The notes beneath the pieces are model-generated. The model searched no databases. It saw only the letters and a program-made list of their open reading frames with translations, and was not told the DNA's origin. The translations under genes were made by a program, and so were the position numbers. This document shows positions 47,346 through 58,559 of a stretch of DNA of 64,000 nt, piece by piece. Where the stretch lies: contig NC_073305.1 in assembly GCF_027595985.1 (NCBI RefSeq), forward strand, positions 84,808,126 through 84,872,125, given 5' to 3'. Every line of letters starts with the position of its first letter. Position 1 is the stretch's first letter. Source of the stretch: Sorex araneus. Its lineage: Eukaryota > Chordata > Mammalia > Eulipotyphla > Soricidae.

Positions 47346-47544
47346 CTCTTCATTTTTATTGTCTTTGGAGTTTAGTTATTTCCCTATTATGTTTCTTTAT
47401 ATCCCGCATACAAGCAAGATAATTTTCTGTCTGGTCTTGATATTTCAGATGGAATAATGCACTATCTTTCAAAGCTAAGTTATCCTACTGAGAGAATGAG
47501 GTCTCTTTTTCTGCATACCCTCTCTTATATCAATTATGACCAAA

Positions 47545-48060
47545 CAGTAATGCAGTGAGTCAGAAAGAAAGGGACAGACATAGAATGACTGCACTCATTT
47601 GTGGAATATAAAGTAACAGAATGGGAGACTAACCCAAGAATAGTATAGATAAGGACTAGAGGGATTCCTCCACAGCTTGGAAGCCAGCCTCTTGCTGGGG
47701 GAAAAGACAGCTGAGATAGATAAGGGACCACCAAGTAAAGGATGCTTGGAGGGCTCACTCAGGATGAGAGATGTGTGCTGAAAGTAGACTAGAGACCAAA
47801 CATGATGGCCACTTAATACCTGTATTGCAAACCATAACACCCAAAAGGACAGAGAGAGTAAAAGGGAATGGGCCTGCCACAGAGGCAGGGGGCGGGGATG
47901 GGGTGTAGCAGGAGGGATACTGGGAACATTGGTGATGGAAAATGCGCACCGGTGAAGGGATGTGTACTTGATCATTGCATGGCTGAAATGTAATCACAAA
48001 AGTTTGTAAGTCTGTAATTGTATCTCATGGTGATTCATTAAAAAATTAAAACAACGACAA
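47545..48060 (+). mobile_element. 5'-truncated L1 3' end
   Basis: Starts in the last codons of ORF2 (GAGTCAGAAAGAAAGGGACA... corresponding to SQKERDRHRMTALICGI) and continues through the 3' UTR (CCTGTATTGCAAACCATAAC, GGGCGGGGATGGGG) to GTGATTCATTAAAAAATTAA. Confidence 0.88.
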
Positions 48061-48080
48061 CAAAAACAATAATTGTAGTT

Positions 48081-48324
48081 ACCATTAGACTGAATGTTAA
48101 TCTGGCAAGCTTCCCGTGGCCTATTTATATGCCAAATGCAGTAACAATGATGGGTCTCATTCCCCTGACCTTGAAGAGCCTCTAATGCAGCACTGTTGGG
48201 AAGGATGAGTAAAAAGAGGCTGCTAAAAATCTCAGGGCTAGGATGAATGGAGATGTTACTGCGCCCAAATGAGCAAATCGTTGATCTGTGGGATGACAGT
48301 GACAGTGATAGTGACTATTAGACT
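48081..48324 (+). mobile_element. 5'-truncated family C retroposon
   Basis: Body from CTGGCAAGCTTCCCGTGG, C-specific block (TCATTCCCCTGACCTTGAAG), RTE-like end and (GTGACA)n tail ending at 48313. ACCATTAGACT (48081-48091) and ACTATTAGACT (48314-48324) are probable decayed target duplications. Confidence 0.82.
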
Positions 48325-49894
48325 ACTGATAAGAATTTTAATATAGAATAGAAGAGACATGCCCCTTCCATATATTCTTTTGCTCCTGCCTTTGCTTCTG
48401 CCATGGCCTAGTACCTTACATGCAATCACTGAAATAATTCTGGAAATTTGAATGTGACTTAAGAAGGGAATTCAGCCTTTGTCTGCAGTGTTTCAGGTCT
48501 TAGTTTTTGGTTTAGATCCGATTATAAGATTCACATGAACAGACTTTCTAATCATGATACTGCTTCAAGATCCTAGCATAAGCAGTTAGTTTTCAACCTT
48601 CTCTTCTCGGTATGATTCCTTAGAATCTCAAAAAAGTGATACAGTTAGTCTAGAAAGGCATCGTGAGCTAAAGTGTTACATGAATAAAGCACTGAAGTTG
48701 AGAATTTGAGAAAGATCATCTGTGTTCAGAATTTAGACCTATTAACAGGAATGTAATAGGAATAACTGGTATTAACAGTAATAGGAGACATTGAGAAGGG
48801 CAGAACAGGCAAAAGAGAAAGTGGACACTGGGAAACAATGCTAATTAATCTGCCTTTAACTTCAATATAAAGAACACACAAATCTAAGGGTTAACAGAAT
48901 CCAAAAAGTTATTAGAGAGAAGAAAAAAAATGAAAGTAAGAAAGAAAAGTGATTTAGAATACATGAAAAGAAAGCAGGGTAAGTCACATACCTGAGCATT
49001 CCCTTGGGATTCAGAGAACACCAGGGGAATCGAGGATGTTGGATATTTTCAGCACCCCAGAAATAGTCATTATTCTAGGTCAGCATAATGCTCAAGCAAT
49101 TGGGAGCTCCTTGGTTTTCCCATAAAGTAAGAGTCCTTGAATTTTGAAAGTTTTTGTGCACATTATTGACAAATAAATGAGCACATATCAGCCTAGAGGT
49201 TATTGTATATTTACATCACAGATTAGATCTTCAAAGGAAAAAAGAAAAGAATCTGAAACCCAAACCATCTAATTTTTGAGTACTGCCCCACACTTAGTTT
49301 ATGGATTCTGGGAAACTAGAAAGTTTGAGAAGTTACAAAATACTCACAAAAAGAGTCATTGCCTTCAGTTGCAGTGAATTTTAATAATCGAGACTGTCAT
49401 TGTGTTTGACCCATAAACAGTAACCTTCATGGTTATTTGTTATGTATTCAGTTTTGTCTGCCTTAGCTTAAGCTTAAATATTAATGGAATAAAGAAAACC
49501 TACAATATCCCTCAAGCTACACTGTAGGAGTCCAACATTTTTTCACTGGTGGCAATGAATATAATCATAATTTCTGAGCTAAATTTTAAAGACAGGAACA
49601 AACACTGAAGCAAATAAATGAAAGAATGCCAGATAGAATATTTGACAATTTGCATATGAAAAACATAACTTACATTCTGGGATTCTCTTTTCTAGGGTAA
49701 ATATTTAAAAATTATAGATTATAATTTATAAAATATAAAGGAATTCCTTGATTGTGGTAAGAGAAAAGAAAAACTTATTATCAGTGCTAGCTATAGACTG
49801 TTAAGAGTTCTACTGATTCATGTCACTCTTGTTCACATTAGTTATAGTAGTATAACATTATTGTTAAATTTTATTTTCACCTGCAATTTTCTAT
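48325..49894. other. Long unassigned sequence
   Basis: No gene or recognisable young repeat. Confidence 0.5.
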
Positions 49895-50020
49895 GTTTAT
49901 GTCTTAGCATCACCAATTGCTAACCATAAGACTTTGGGCAAGTTAAAAACCCATGTGTCTCAACTTTTCAAGAGAAATTAAAATGGTGGCTACACTGGGT
50001 GTTTGTACTAAGAATGAAAT
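49895..50020 (+). repeat. MIR-like ancient SINE
   Basis: ACTTTGGGCAAGTTAAAAAC followed by GTCTCAACTTTTCAAG and AAATTAAAATGGTGGCTACA tracks the MIR core-to-3' region. The U2 insertion lies just downstream. Confidence 0.55.
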
Positions 50021-50023
50021 ATA

Positions 50024-50093
50024 AATCTCAAAAGTTCATTGCTTCTCAGCCTTTTGGTTAAGATCAAGTGTAGTATGAATCTTAACAGTTCAT
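50024..50093 (+). pseudogene. Tailless U2 snRNA retropseudogene with 16-bp duplication
   Basis: Bases 50038-50076 match the first ~39 nt of U2 snRNA (ATTGCTTCTCAGCCTTTTGG ... AGTGTAGTAT), ending abruptly with no poly(A). Flanking AATCTCAAAAGTTCAT (50024-50039) and AATCTTAACAGTTCAT (50078-50093) agree at 14 of 16 positions. The form is that of mammalian tailless retropseudogenes: 5' end of a small RNA, truncated 3', flanked by target duplications. Confidence 0.88.
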
Positions 50094-50139
50094 GAAACTT
50101 GATAAATATTCTCTCTACATTAGCTATTAATCAGTCATA

Positions 50140-50314
50140 GGACTGGAGTAATGGCACAGCGGTTAGAGTGTTTGCCTTGCACTCGGCCAACCTGGGTCTG
50201 ATTTCTCCATCCCTCTTGGAGAGCCCAGCAAGCTACCAAAAGTATCCTGCCAACATGGCAGAGCCTGGCAAGCTACTGTGGCATATTCGATATGCCAAAA
50301 ACAGTAACAACAAG
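50140..50314 (+). repeat. Family B SINE lacking its 3' end
   Basis: Head GGACTGGAGTAATGGCACAG, B-box CTGGGTCTGATTTCTC, and body to CAAAAACAGTAACAACAAG. The RTE-like 3' end and tail are missing, replaced by a TCACAAGTTTCTCACAAGTT duplication. Confidence 0.82.
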
Positions 50315-50372
50315 ATACTCACAAGTTTCTCACAAGTTAATTTTGTATTCAATGAGAAAAAAATAATAACTC

Positions 50373-50537
50373 TTTTTTGTTTGGTATGATTCATTTCAGA
50401 TGGTGTATAGGGCTTACTTCTGACTCAGGGAACAATCCTGACAAGGTTCAAGGGAATATGAGGGGTGCCAGGGATTAAATCTTTGCCAACTGTGGCAAAG
50501 CAAATGATCTACCTGCTGTGCTATCTCTCAAGGCCCT
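50373..50537 (-). repeat. Family A SINE, antisense
   Basis: TATAGGGCTTACTTCTGACTC, GCCAGGGATTAAATCTTTGCC (decayed B-box), and RC head GCTATCTCTCAAGGCCC. ATAATAAC occurs on both sides as a possible short target duplication. Confidence 0.75.
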
Positions 50538-51029
50538 CATAATAACGCTTCCTAGTCACCTAAGAAGACACTTCAGAGTCTGAATTTCATAGCTTATTTA
50601 AATAGTTTCTTGCTTCTAGAGAAAATCCCACAATGAAGACTTGAGATATTTAAGACATATACAATATACAACATATAAAACATATGCTGAAGAGTTTTAA
50701 GCCACTCTAGCAATAATAGCAATAATACAAGAAGCATGACCTACATAAGAGGGTCAATAGCATTTGAAAAATAAACCAAAAGGCAGAGGGAGAGAATGCT
50801 TTTTTAACTCAATTATCTGAAAAGTTGATTCTTTTCTTCCTGTCTGTCACAGGACAAAAATGTGAAAGACTGAGAATCACATGCAAAACTGAAAAGAATT
50901 GAATCTGAGATGTATGATTTTGATTTGGCTAGCCCATGCTGCTGTACAAAAATAGCCCTGGGCATTAATCTGTCAAGTCCATTATTATGCCTATTTCTGA
51001 GATTTATACATTGGTTTATGATAGCAATA

Positions 51030-51150
51030 GACATTTATTGAGTGCTGATCACCTGCCAAGCTCAGCGTTACACACCTTGGTAGCAATGATCCCAACTCAG
51101 TAGGTTTTCAATCTAATAAGACAGGTAAAGGCAATTAAGACACAGGCACA
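51030..51150 (-). repeat. MIR/L2-like ancient fragment
   Basis: ATTTATTGAGTGCTGATCACCTGCCAAGC (only the first part is diagnostic) resembles the common antisense MIR/L2 end. The rest is decayed. Confidence 0.45.
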
Positions 51151-52003
51151 GAGGAAGAAAATGACTAATGCATGCAGAGAAGTTGGAGTAGCACTCCTTT
51201 CCGTTGCTATACCTTGTGAAGCCCACTGTAGTGTCTTTGTTCAAGGAAGTTAAAGAATTATTTTATAGACTAAGATGGTGCGAAGATAGATGTCAGCATT
51301 GTGCTCAGATCACCTACTTAGCTTCAGATTTTTTGACATTGATGCAAGTAGTAAATTTTTCAGATGTTTTAGTAGTCCAATTCAATTTCTTGTGTGAGTT
51401 ATTTTCTTATTCTCTTTGTTTCCTCATATCTCATTTTATTCTTCTGTACATATATAGCACCCTGACCATCTTTCTCCACCACAATTATTTAATATCTCCC
51501 TTTGAAATACCTTATTGGTTCCGTTCCTTGGGTTTTGTATCATACCATCAACCTTCCTTGGGTTAGTTAACTAACCTTGTATCTTAGGTTATATAGCATC
51601 TTCATCAAAAGCATTTATCAAGTCTCTCTATGCACTTGTTAATAAACATAGAGAATTATACAGGTGTGGTCCCTAAGTCCAACTTATTATGTTTAAGAAA
51701 AAATGCTTAATTATAATAAATTTGCATGCCCTTAAAATTATCATTGAACAAATGCATTGATTTAATGCTATATGTTAATAAAGGATTAAGTAAATTTAAA
51801 GGAACTGTAGATGAAAACACAACAATGGAAATTAAGTACAGCAATGGAAATTATATATTTTTATACACAGAAGCAATAGCAGTTAGAACCTATTCTGCTC
51901 ATATTCTGCTCAATTATGAGTATAGATGATATTATGTCTCATCACACATGAGCATCTTCAGGCACAATCAGGAAAGTGTTTTCTTTATTTTTTGCTCTGT
52001 TGT
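51151..52003. other. Unassigned sequence
   Basis: The ORF at 51204-51566 (120 codons, plus) is hydrophobic and AT-rich with no known motif. I do not support it as a gene. Confidence 0.4.
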
Positions 52004-52140
52004 TGTTTTTTTTCTTGGGTCACACACAGTGGTGCTCCAGGTTTACTCCTGGCCCATCTCTCAAATATTAATTCTGATGGGGCTTAGAGGACCATATGTG
52101 GTGTCAGGGATTAAACTTGGGTCTAGCACTTGCAAGGCAA
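52004..52140 (-). repeat. Family A SINE, head-truncated
   Basis: T-run, GGGTCACACACAGTGGTGCT, AGGGATTAAACTTGGGTC (B-box), ending at CACTTGCAAGGCAAGTAAAT. The outer head is missing. Confidence 0.75.
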
Positions 52141-52236
52141 GTAAATTCAATTTTTTTTTGCATATAGTATAATCAGTTTGAAGACTTGCTTCATTAGTTA
52201 AGAGAGGATATATTATTTTCGAATTCAGTGATCTCT

Positions 52237-52511
52237 CTCTTAGTTTAGGACTGGAGCGATAGCACAGCAGGTAGGGCATTTGCCTTGCACGTGGCCAATC
52301 CAGGTTCAGTTTCTTTGTCCTTCTCGGAGAGCCCGGCAAGCTACTGAGAATATCACACCCACACCGCAGAACCTCACAAGCTACCCAGTGTATTAGATAT
52401 GCCCAAAACAATAACAACAAGTCTCACAATGGAGATGTTACTGGTGGCCACTCGAGCAAAAATCGATGAACAACAGGATGACAGTGATACAGTGCAATGC
52501 TCTTTTAGTTT
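52237..52511 (+). repeat. Family B SINE, first of a tandem pair
   Basis: The element (52247-52499) follows CTCTTAGTTT (52237-52246) and is followed by CTCTTTTAGTTT (52500-52511). Head AGGACTGGAGCGATAGCACA, B-box CCAGGTTCAGTTTC and tail GATGACAGTGATACAGTGCA are all present. Confidence 0.9.
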
Positions 52512-52770
52512 GAACTGGAGCGATAGCACAGCAGGTAGGGCATTTGCCTTGCACGTGGCCGACCGGGATTTGATTCATCTGGCTCTCTTGGAGAGCCCAG
52601 CAAGCAACCGAGAGTATCTCGCCCACACGACAGAGCCTGACAAGCTACCTGTGGCGTATTCGATATGTCAAAAACAGCAACAACAAGTCTCACAATGGAG
52701 ACATTACTGGTACTTACTCGAGCAAATTGATGAACAATGAGACGACAAGGCTACAGTGCTCTTTTAGTGT
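52512..52770 (+). repeat. Family B SINE, second of a tandem pair
   Basis: The element (52512-52758) is followed by CTCTTTTAGTGT (52759-52770). The head-to-tail orientation matches the first copy. Tail: ACGACAAGGCTACAGTG. Confidence 0.9.
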
Positions 52771-52794
52771 AAATACAGGAACAGCAATTTGGAG

Positions 52795-52975
52795 CTAACT
52801 CCCTACAGGAGTTAGGGTTTGTTGCCTTGAATGTTTTCCCTGGTTTGATCCGCGGCATCAGAAATCTCCTGTATAGCCAGGTCCCAAGCAGTGCTATATC
52901 TTCTGGCCCCAACTAGCATTCAGCCATCCTGTCTCCTTGGCAGAGTATCACCAGGAGTGACCCTGGATCCCTTTA
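52795..52975 (+). repeat. Degraded family A SINE
   Basis: CTGGTTTGATCCGCGGCATC (B-box) and AAGCAGTGCTATATCTTCTG words only, with rearranged order. Confidence 0.4.
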
Positions 52976-53242
52976 ACTCAACTTTGAATTCTCCTCACAC
53001 ACACAATAAAAATATTTTTTTAGTGAATGTGCATGTCTTATAATTCTAAAAACTCATCTGGTGACTTGGAACCTTATTGATTGTGATATATATGTACATA
53101 TATATATTTACATTAAGTACATTTATAAAGAATTTATAAAGATGTATATGCCTTATAAATATTATACATGTCTTATTATTATATATCATATATTATATAT
53201 GTCTTTATAAATGTATTTAGTGTTTACATTTTTAATTTTATT

Positions 53243-53403
53243 TATTGGGAATGGGGCACACCTGACAGTGGTCAAGGCTTCCAGTTCCGTGTTCAGGGAT
53301 CACTCCTGTTGGTGCTCACAGGATTATATGCAGTGCAGGGGATCAAACCAGTACAGCCATATGCAAGGCAAGTATCTACACCCCTGTATCATATCTCTAT
53401 TCC
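53243..53403 (-). repeat. Family A SINE, antisense
   Basis: GGCACACCTGACAGTGGTC, GATCACTCCTGTTGGTGCTC, GATCAAACCAGTACAGCC (B-box) and decayed RC head ATCATATCTCTATTCC. Confidence 0.75.
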
Positions 53404-53686
53404 AAGGATTTGTATTTTTAAAGAGATCATAACCATTGTCTTCTACAAAAAAGACATTGACTTCTACAGGCATTTCCACTAGCACTCTGTCTATGCTGTC
53501 CTGTTTCATGATTTGGGAAGCCCAAAGTAAGAAGCTTCCATATATATAATATACCTTTATTCCAGCATTCCCTGCTGCTGCTAGGGAGTCTGTTTGGGTT
53601 AGACTGACTATGTATAGGAGAATGAACAAAGTCAGCACAGGGTAGGGAGCCACTCTCCCCTCCCAGTCCTGTGTATGCGTTGGTAA

Positions 53687-53741
53687 CATATCTATATCTA
53701 TATCTATATATATACATATATATACATATACATATCTGTAT
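53687..53741. repeat. (TATC)n/(TA)n microsatellite
   Basis: TATCTATATC units passing into TATATACATA units. Confidence 0.9.
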
Positions 53742-53807
53742 AAGCTTTGAAGATATGCCTACTCAGAAGTCAAACCTTGTTAGTTGCTTGCCTCAGCAGT
53801 GAGTAGC

Positions 53808-54068
53808 ATCACTGTCAAACATCACTGTCATCCTGTCGCTCATCTATTTACTCGAGTGGGCACCAGTAACTTCTCCATTCATCCCAGTTCTGAGATTTTA
53901 GCAGCCTCTTTTTACTCATCTTTCTGCCATATTGGAAGCTCTTTTAAGGTCAAGAGAATGAGACCCTTTATTGTTACTGGTTTTGGTTATCGAATACGCC
54001 ATGGGTAGCTTGCCAGGCTCTGCTGTGTGGGCAGGATACTCTCGGTAGCTTGCTGGGCCCTCTGAGAG
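53808..54068 (-). mobile_element. Family C 3' half
   Basis: RC tail CATCACTGTCAAACATCACT, RTE-like end (CTCGAGTGGGCACCAGTAAC), the C-specific block (GGAAGCTCTTTTAAGGTCAA) and the body (GGGTAGCTTGCCAGGCTCTG) to CTGAGAGG. The RTE-like part is closer to family B (GTGGGCACC), so it bridges B and C. Confidence 0.8.
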
Positions 54069-54115
54069 GCATATAAATATATATATATGTATTATATGTA
54101 TGTATATATATTTTT
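54069..54115. repeat. (TATA)n microsatellite
   Basis: AT-rich alternating run immediately at the truncated end of the family C copy. Confidence 0.85.
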
Positions 54116-54189
54116 TCCTCTATGATTTATTGCCTACTGTCTGAACCCCATCAAATATGGTGTGGTAATTATGGAAGATGAGTAGGGAG

Positions 54190-54400
54190 TCCAGGAATAC
54201 GTTCACTCATATGTGAGGCTCAGCCCGAGCCTGTGGAATGCAGCTTGGAACGTGGCAGTGGTTGGGTAGTGGAGGTCAGCTGCTGTGGCTGGGTTCCTTG
54301 GTGTGGGGAGGGCTCTCACCCGCCCCTCTCTAAGTGAAACAGCCTGCCCTGAGTGAAACAGCCTGGTGCAGAGTCCAGTGGCATGGTTATGGGGCCTCAT
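54190..54400 (-). mobile_element. Diverged 5' module of family C
   Basis: GTGAGGCTCAGCCCGAGCCT, GTTGGGTAGTGGAGGTCAGC and GGTGTGGGGAGGGCTCTCAC correspond to the RC GC-rich module. The variant block CATGGTTATGGGG is shared with 42878-43040. Confidence 0.55.
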
Positions 54401-54440
54401 TTTATGCTCCCTTCTGGGAGAAACAGCCGTGAGTTCTGGA

Positions 54441-55886
54441 AGGTGGCTAATGAGGAGATTATCTGGAACCAGAAGGTAATATGCTCACCATATACAGTAT
54501 AGAAAATATAGGCTTTATGGTACAATTACTCAGCTGCACAGTTCGTATAAAGTTCCAAGTCACTGGACGAATTCCTAGATTTATAGGATATGCACATTCC
54601 ACAAAATATCCTAACTCTAAGGTCTTATATTAGATGGTACTGTAGAACTGTAAAGAAAAAGTTTTTATTTGCAAGGGATTTATAGACAAATTGGGAACAA
54701 ATTAAATACATAGAAAAACTCTGACACATAAATGATAAATCAGTGATACCAACATATAAGTATGCTGTCTGTCTGAGAGGTCTTAGTTTGATAATCTCCA
54801 AAGAAATGAAATCTTTGTTATGTTAATCTTTTTAATTTAATTTCAATTTTGAGCTCAAAGGCATAGACTAGGATGGTCTTGACATACACTCCTCATTGGT
54901 CTATGTAAAAACTCTATGTACAATATTATGAAGTCAAATGTGTTGGGAAGAAAACCAGGGTCTTTAGTAGGTCAAAGAGAGATTTAGAGGCATGTATGTT
55001 CCAGGACTTAATAAATATATTGGATTACACTCTACTTGAAATATCTGTGTGCCTACTGATTACTATCAGGAAATGTTACTAAAAATGCTATGGGAAGTTT
55101 CCTCAGAGAGCAGAGATGAAAAAACATATCTGGGAGATATGACACACAAAAAAAGAGAAATGGGGCAAAGGACAGAAAGAGAGAATAAATTTGATATTAT
55201 TCTATTACTCATTATGAATAATATTTATTTATATATGAGGCTTGTTCTCTCATGGTATCTTTGTAGCTCTGTAATTCTGGGAACTAATTTTATTCTTCAG
55301 CTAGAAGTTTCTTTTCTAAAAAAACATACTTCTCAAAACAGAAACTGGTCATGTTTTTAACTTGTAAGCATTCATTCAAGGAGAAAGCATTCTATTGTGA
55401 GAGATGAGCAACTTCGTACTAACTTAAAAGGCATGTTTTGCTGGTACTGGTTCAAGGCTCCCATGGCCTCTTGAGAACTGTCCCACGTGGTGATAATTAA
55501 CTTTTAATGTAAGCCTGGAGGGCAAAACACTTAAGAGTTATCTAGTTTTCTCCAAAAGAGTGAATAGGTAAATGCTAACATATGTTAATCGATAGCTGAT
55601 GTACTTACTTAGTCTTAGAGAAAGCCTTTTCCAACATGCTCATTCTTCTGGTTTGTTGTGTTTTGTTTTATTTTTAACCTATTAGGTCAAAGAGGTAAAC
55701 CTATGTTGACTTTTAATGACCCATACTTGGAACTCACATAGTGTTAGAATGCAGTTACCTTGATTAAAATAAGTCAGAAAAAGTGATAATTTCACAATGC
55801 ATACAAATATTGAATCGATGTTGTCACTTGAAAATAATATGATGTTCTATGTTAACTATAACTCAAAAGAAATTTTAAAAAACCTG
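54441..55886. other. Unassigned sequence
   Basis: The ORF at 55049-55360 (103 codons, plus) has no motif I recognise. Confidence 0.45.
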
Positions 55887-56055
55887 AATGGGGACCAGAG
55901 AGAAAGTATAGGACATAAGGCAACTACCTTATAAGTGACTGACCCCAGTTTGAACCCTGGAACAAGACAAAATATCTCAAGCACCTCTCTGAATGATGCT
56001 AATCCAGACCCAGAAGTAAGCCTTGATTACCACTGAGCCCTAAATGAAAACAAAA
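55887..56055 (+). repeat. Family A SINE, diverged
   Basis: GGGGACCAGAGAGAAAGTAT head, CCAGTTTGAACCCTGGAAC (B-box), CCAGACCCAGAAGTAAGCC and an A-rich tail. Confidence 0.7.
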
Positions 56056-56334
56056 GTGAAGAAGAGGAAGTGAACAGCTGAACTCCATGTCCAATTTAAC
56101 TCTCAAAATTTATCAAACAAGAGCTAATGATGTCTATTCTAGATATATACAAATGATTGTACAGATAGAGTCCGACTCTGCCAGTCCATTCCAGAGTGGT
56201 CAACTTCAGTAGCCACATCATATTCAATCATTTGTTCTGAGTTCCCAAGGGTCTGTTTACTCCCCAAATAATACAAAATTTCCCTCTTCTTTAAATCAAA
56301 TATTTCTGTTCCTGAGCAAGAAATGTTCTGCATC

Positions 56335-56990
56335 ATTTATTAGTGAGAAATGCAAATCAAAACAAGAGTTAAATATCACCTCATACCAGTGATACATCAC
56401 AAAGAACAAAAACAAACAATGTTGACATAGATGTGCTGCAAGAGTGACTCATATTCACTGCTGGTGGGAATTTCAACTATTTTAGCTTTTTTGGACAATT
56501 ATGGACACACTAAAAAAAATACTAGGAATTGAGCTCCCATAGGACCCAGTAATTGGCATCTACTCTCAAGGACCTCCCATAGGACCCAGCAATTGGCATC
56601 TACTCTCAAGGACCTCCCCAAAAAATCTATTCAGAAGAGACATTTGCACTCTTATATTCATTGCAACAGTTCTATTCTTGACATCTACTCCAAGGATCCA
56701 AAATCTCTACTTAGAAAACCCCTCCTATGTTCATTGTAGCACTATACACAATAGCCAAAATCTGGAGATAACCAAAATGCCTAAGAACAAATGACTGAAT
56801 AAAGACACTCTGTTACATGGATTCAATGTACTACTCAGATTTAAGAATAAGAAAAATTATGTAATTTTCTATTACATGGCTGGATCTGGAGAACATCATG
56901 CTGATGTGACATTAGTCAGGAAAAGAGGGCCAGATGCAGAATGATTTCTCTCATAAGTTGTATATGAAGAAACATAGTAGGGGAATAACA
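56335..56990 (+). mobile_element. Old L1 ORF2 3' fragment with internal duplications
   Basis: GAGAAATGCAAATCAAAACA, CACTGCTGGTGGGAATTTCA, ACACAATAGCCAAAATCTGG and GACATTAGTCAGGAAAAG trace the C-terminal ORF2 region in broken frames. A 40-bp unit (CTCCCATAGGACCCAGYAAT...) is tandemly duplicated at 56534-56613 with one mismatch, and a 'TTCATTG...CA' segment is repeated near 56658 and 56731. Confidence 0.8.
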
Positions 56991-57022
56991 AATGTTAAAG
57001 ATCACCAAACCTGAGAACCAGT

Positions 57023-57714
57023 AGGAAGCTTACCATCACTGTCATCACTGTCATCATCCCTTTTTTCATCGATTTGCTCAAGCAGGGGTGAGTAACGTCT
57101 CCATTCGTTCTAGCCCTAAGATTTTAGCATCTTACTTTACTTAGCATTTCTTTACTTATCCTTCCCAACAGTGCCACATAGGAGGCTCTTTCAGGGTCAG
57201 GAGAATGAGACCCATCATTGTTACTGGTTTTGGCATAAGAAATACACCATGGAGAGCTTGCCAGGCTCTCCCATACAGGCAGGATACTCTCGGTAGCTTG
57301 CTGAGTTCTCCAAGAAGGAGAACTAAACCAGGAGCTTTGTTTTATAGTCTCTGGATCTTGGCAATTAATGGGATTACATGGCACTGGGGGCAGTTTGTGG
57401 GTGTAACTACCTAGCTACTGGAAGATGGGGGATCGGGAGGAGGAGGCCCAGTCCTGATCCAAACAGGCTTGGAGATCTCAGTCCCAGGTCCCACACACCT
57501 GGGTTTCTCTGCCGGTTCCTTCATGCTTGAGGCTCGTTCAAGCCTATGGGGAGTGACCTTGAGCATGGCTGTGGCTGGGTTCCGGAGGTCTTCAGCTGCC
57601 GGGGCTCTGCTCAGGGTGGGGAGGAAAACTCAATCCACGCTCCCTCCAAGGGGCCCCAGTGCAGACAGTCAGGCGCGGGGGCAGTAGACCCTGCCTTAGA
57701 AGGAAGCTTACCAT
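57023..57714 (-). mobile_element. Full-length family C composite retroposon, 14-bp duplication
   Basis: The element (57037-57700, 664 bp) lies between perfect AGGAAGCTTACCAT repeats (57023-57036, 57701-57714). In minus-strand order: start GGCAGGGTCTACTGCC; GC-rich module including the long-subtype segment (CAGTCCTGATCCAAACAGGC on plus); body shared with family B; C-specific block; RTE-like 3' end; tail of GATGACAGTGATG units. It encodes nothing recognisable, so it is non-autonomous. Both ends are defined, making it the reference copy here. Confidence 0.93.
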
Positions 57715-57855
57715 AGAAGTGTATTACCATGCACTGGGATAATGGTGGAGGGATGCAGACAGTGTGTTGAACTGCTTTAATGTTTTATGCACGAAGCTCT
57801 ATTATTAACAGTTTCTAATGCATATTTTTTAAAAATATTGTTTAAAGAAAAGAAT

Positions 57856-58020
57856 TGGGTCAAGAAAGTACAATATTGACAGGGCACTTACATTGCACAT
57901 AGCTGACCCAGGTTCAATCCCAGCTTCTCATATGGTCCTTCAAACCCTACCATGATTGATCTCTGAGTGTTGAGCTAAGAATAGTCCCTAGGCACTGCAA
58001 GGTGTGTCCCCTGAAGATCA
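57856..58020 (+). repeat. Family A SINE, diverged
   Basis: GGTCAAGAAAGTACAATATTG head, CCCAGGTTCAATCCCAGC (B-box), CATATGGTCCTTCAAACCC and GAGTGTTGAGCTAAGAATAG. Confidence 0.75.
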
Positions 58021-58559
58021 AATTAATGATACAAAAGGAAAGAAATGTAGAGTCAGCTTCCTTTTGTTCAAAAGGAACAAGTTATTACTTCTCTGCCCCT
58101 AGAGGAAAGAAGAAAACATTGAAGAATAATCAAGTTTCCAGATAATTTTAAAACCTGTGTAGGTAATACTATTATCATAAGTTTGTTTTCTAGATGGTTT
58201 CTAGAAAATAGTGATGTTTTTATTTTTAATAAGATGAGATCAGGAAATCCTATCCAAGTAGTAGTAAGCACATCATTTAAATTTGTGTATCTCGACCCCA
58301 GATCATGATCTTCTCACTGGGAGACTGAAATTCAGTAACTCTGTAGGAAAGTAAAATTAGCAACAAAATATAATAATTCAGATTATCTTTCAAATTACAT
58401 GTTACTTTCTCAAAAGAGAGAATCTAATACATATCTATTTACATTGAGATAGCAATAGTTTGCATGACTGTACAAAGTTAAGGAGTATAGTTTTATATAT
58501 CTTGAAAGTATACATTAGCACACCATTGACACAATCAATTGGAATTTCATCTATTCCAT

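Noticed and set aside
51204-51566. 120-codon hydrophobic ORF
   Set aside because: No recognisable family; a chance AT-rich frame is more likely.
52061-52740. Overlapping 60-119-codon ORFs
   Set aside because: They run through SINE sequences; similar peptides recur at other SINE copies in the window.
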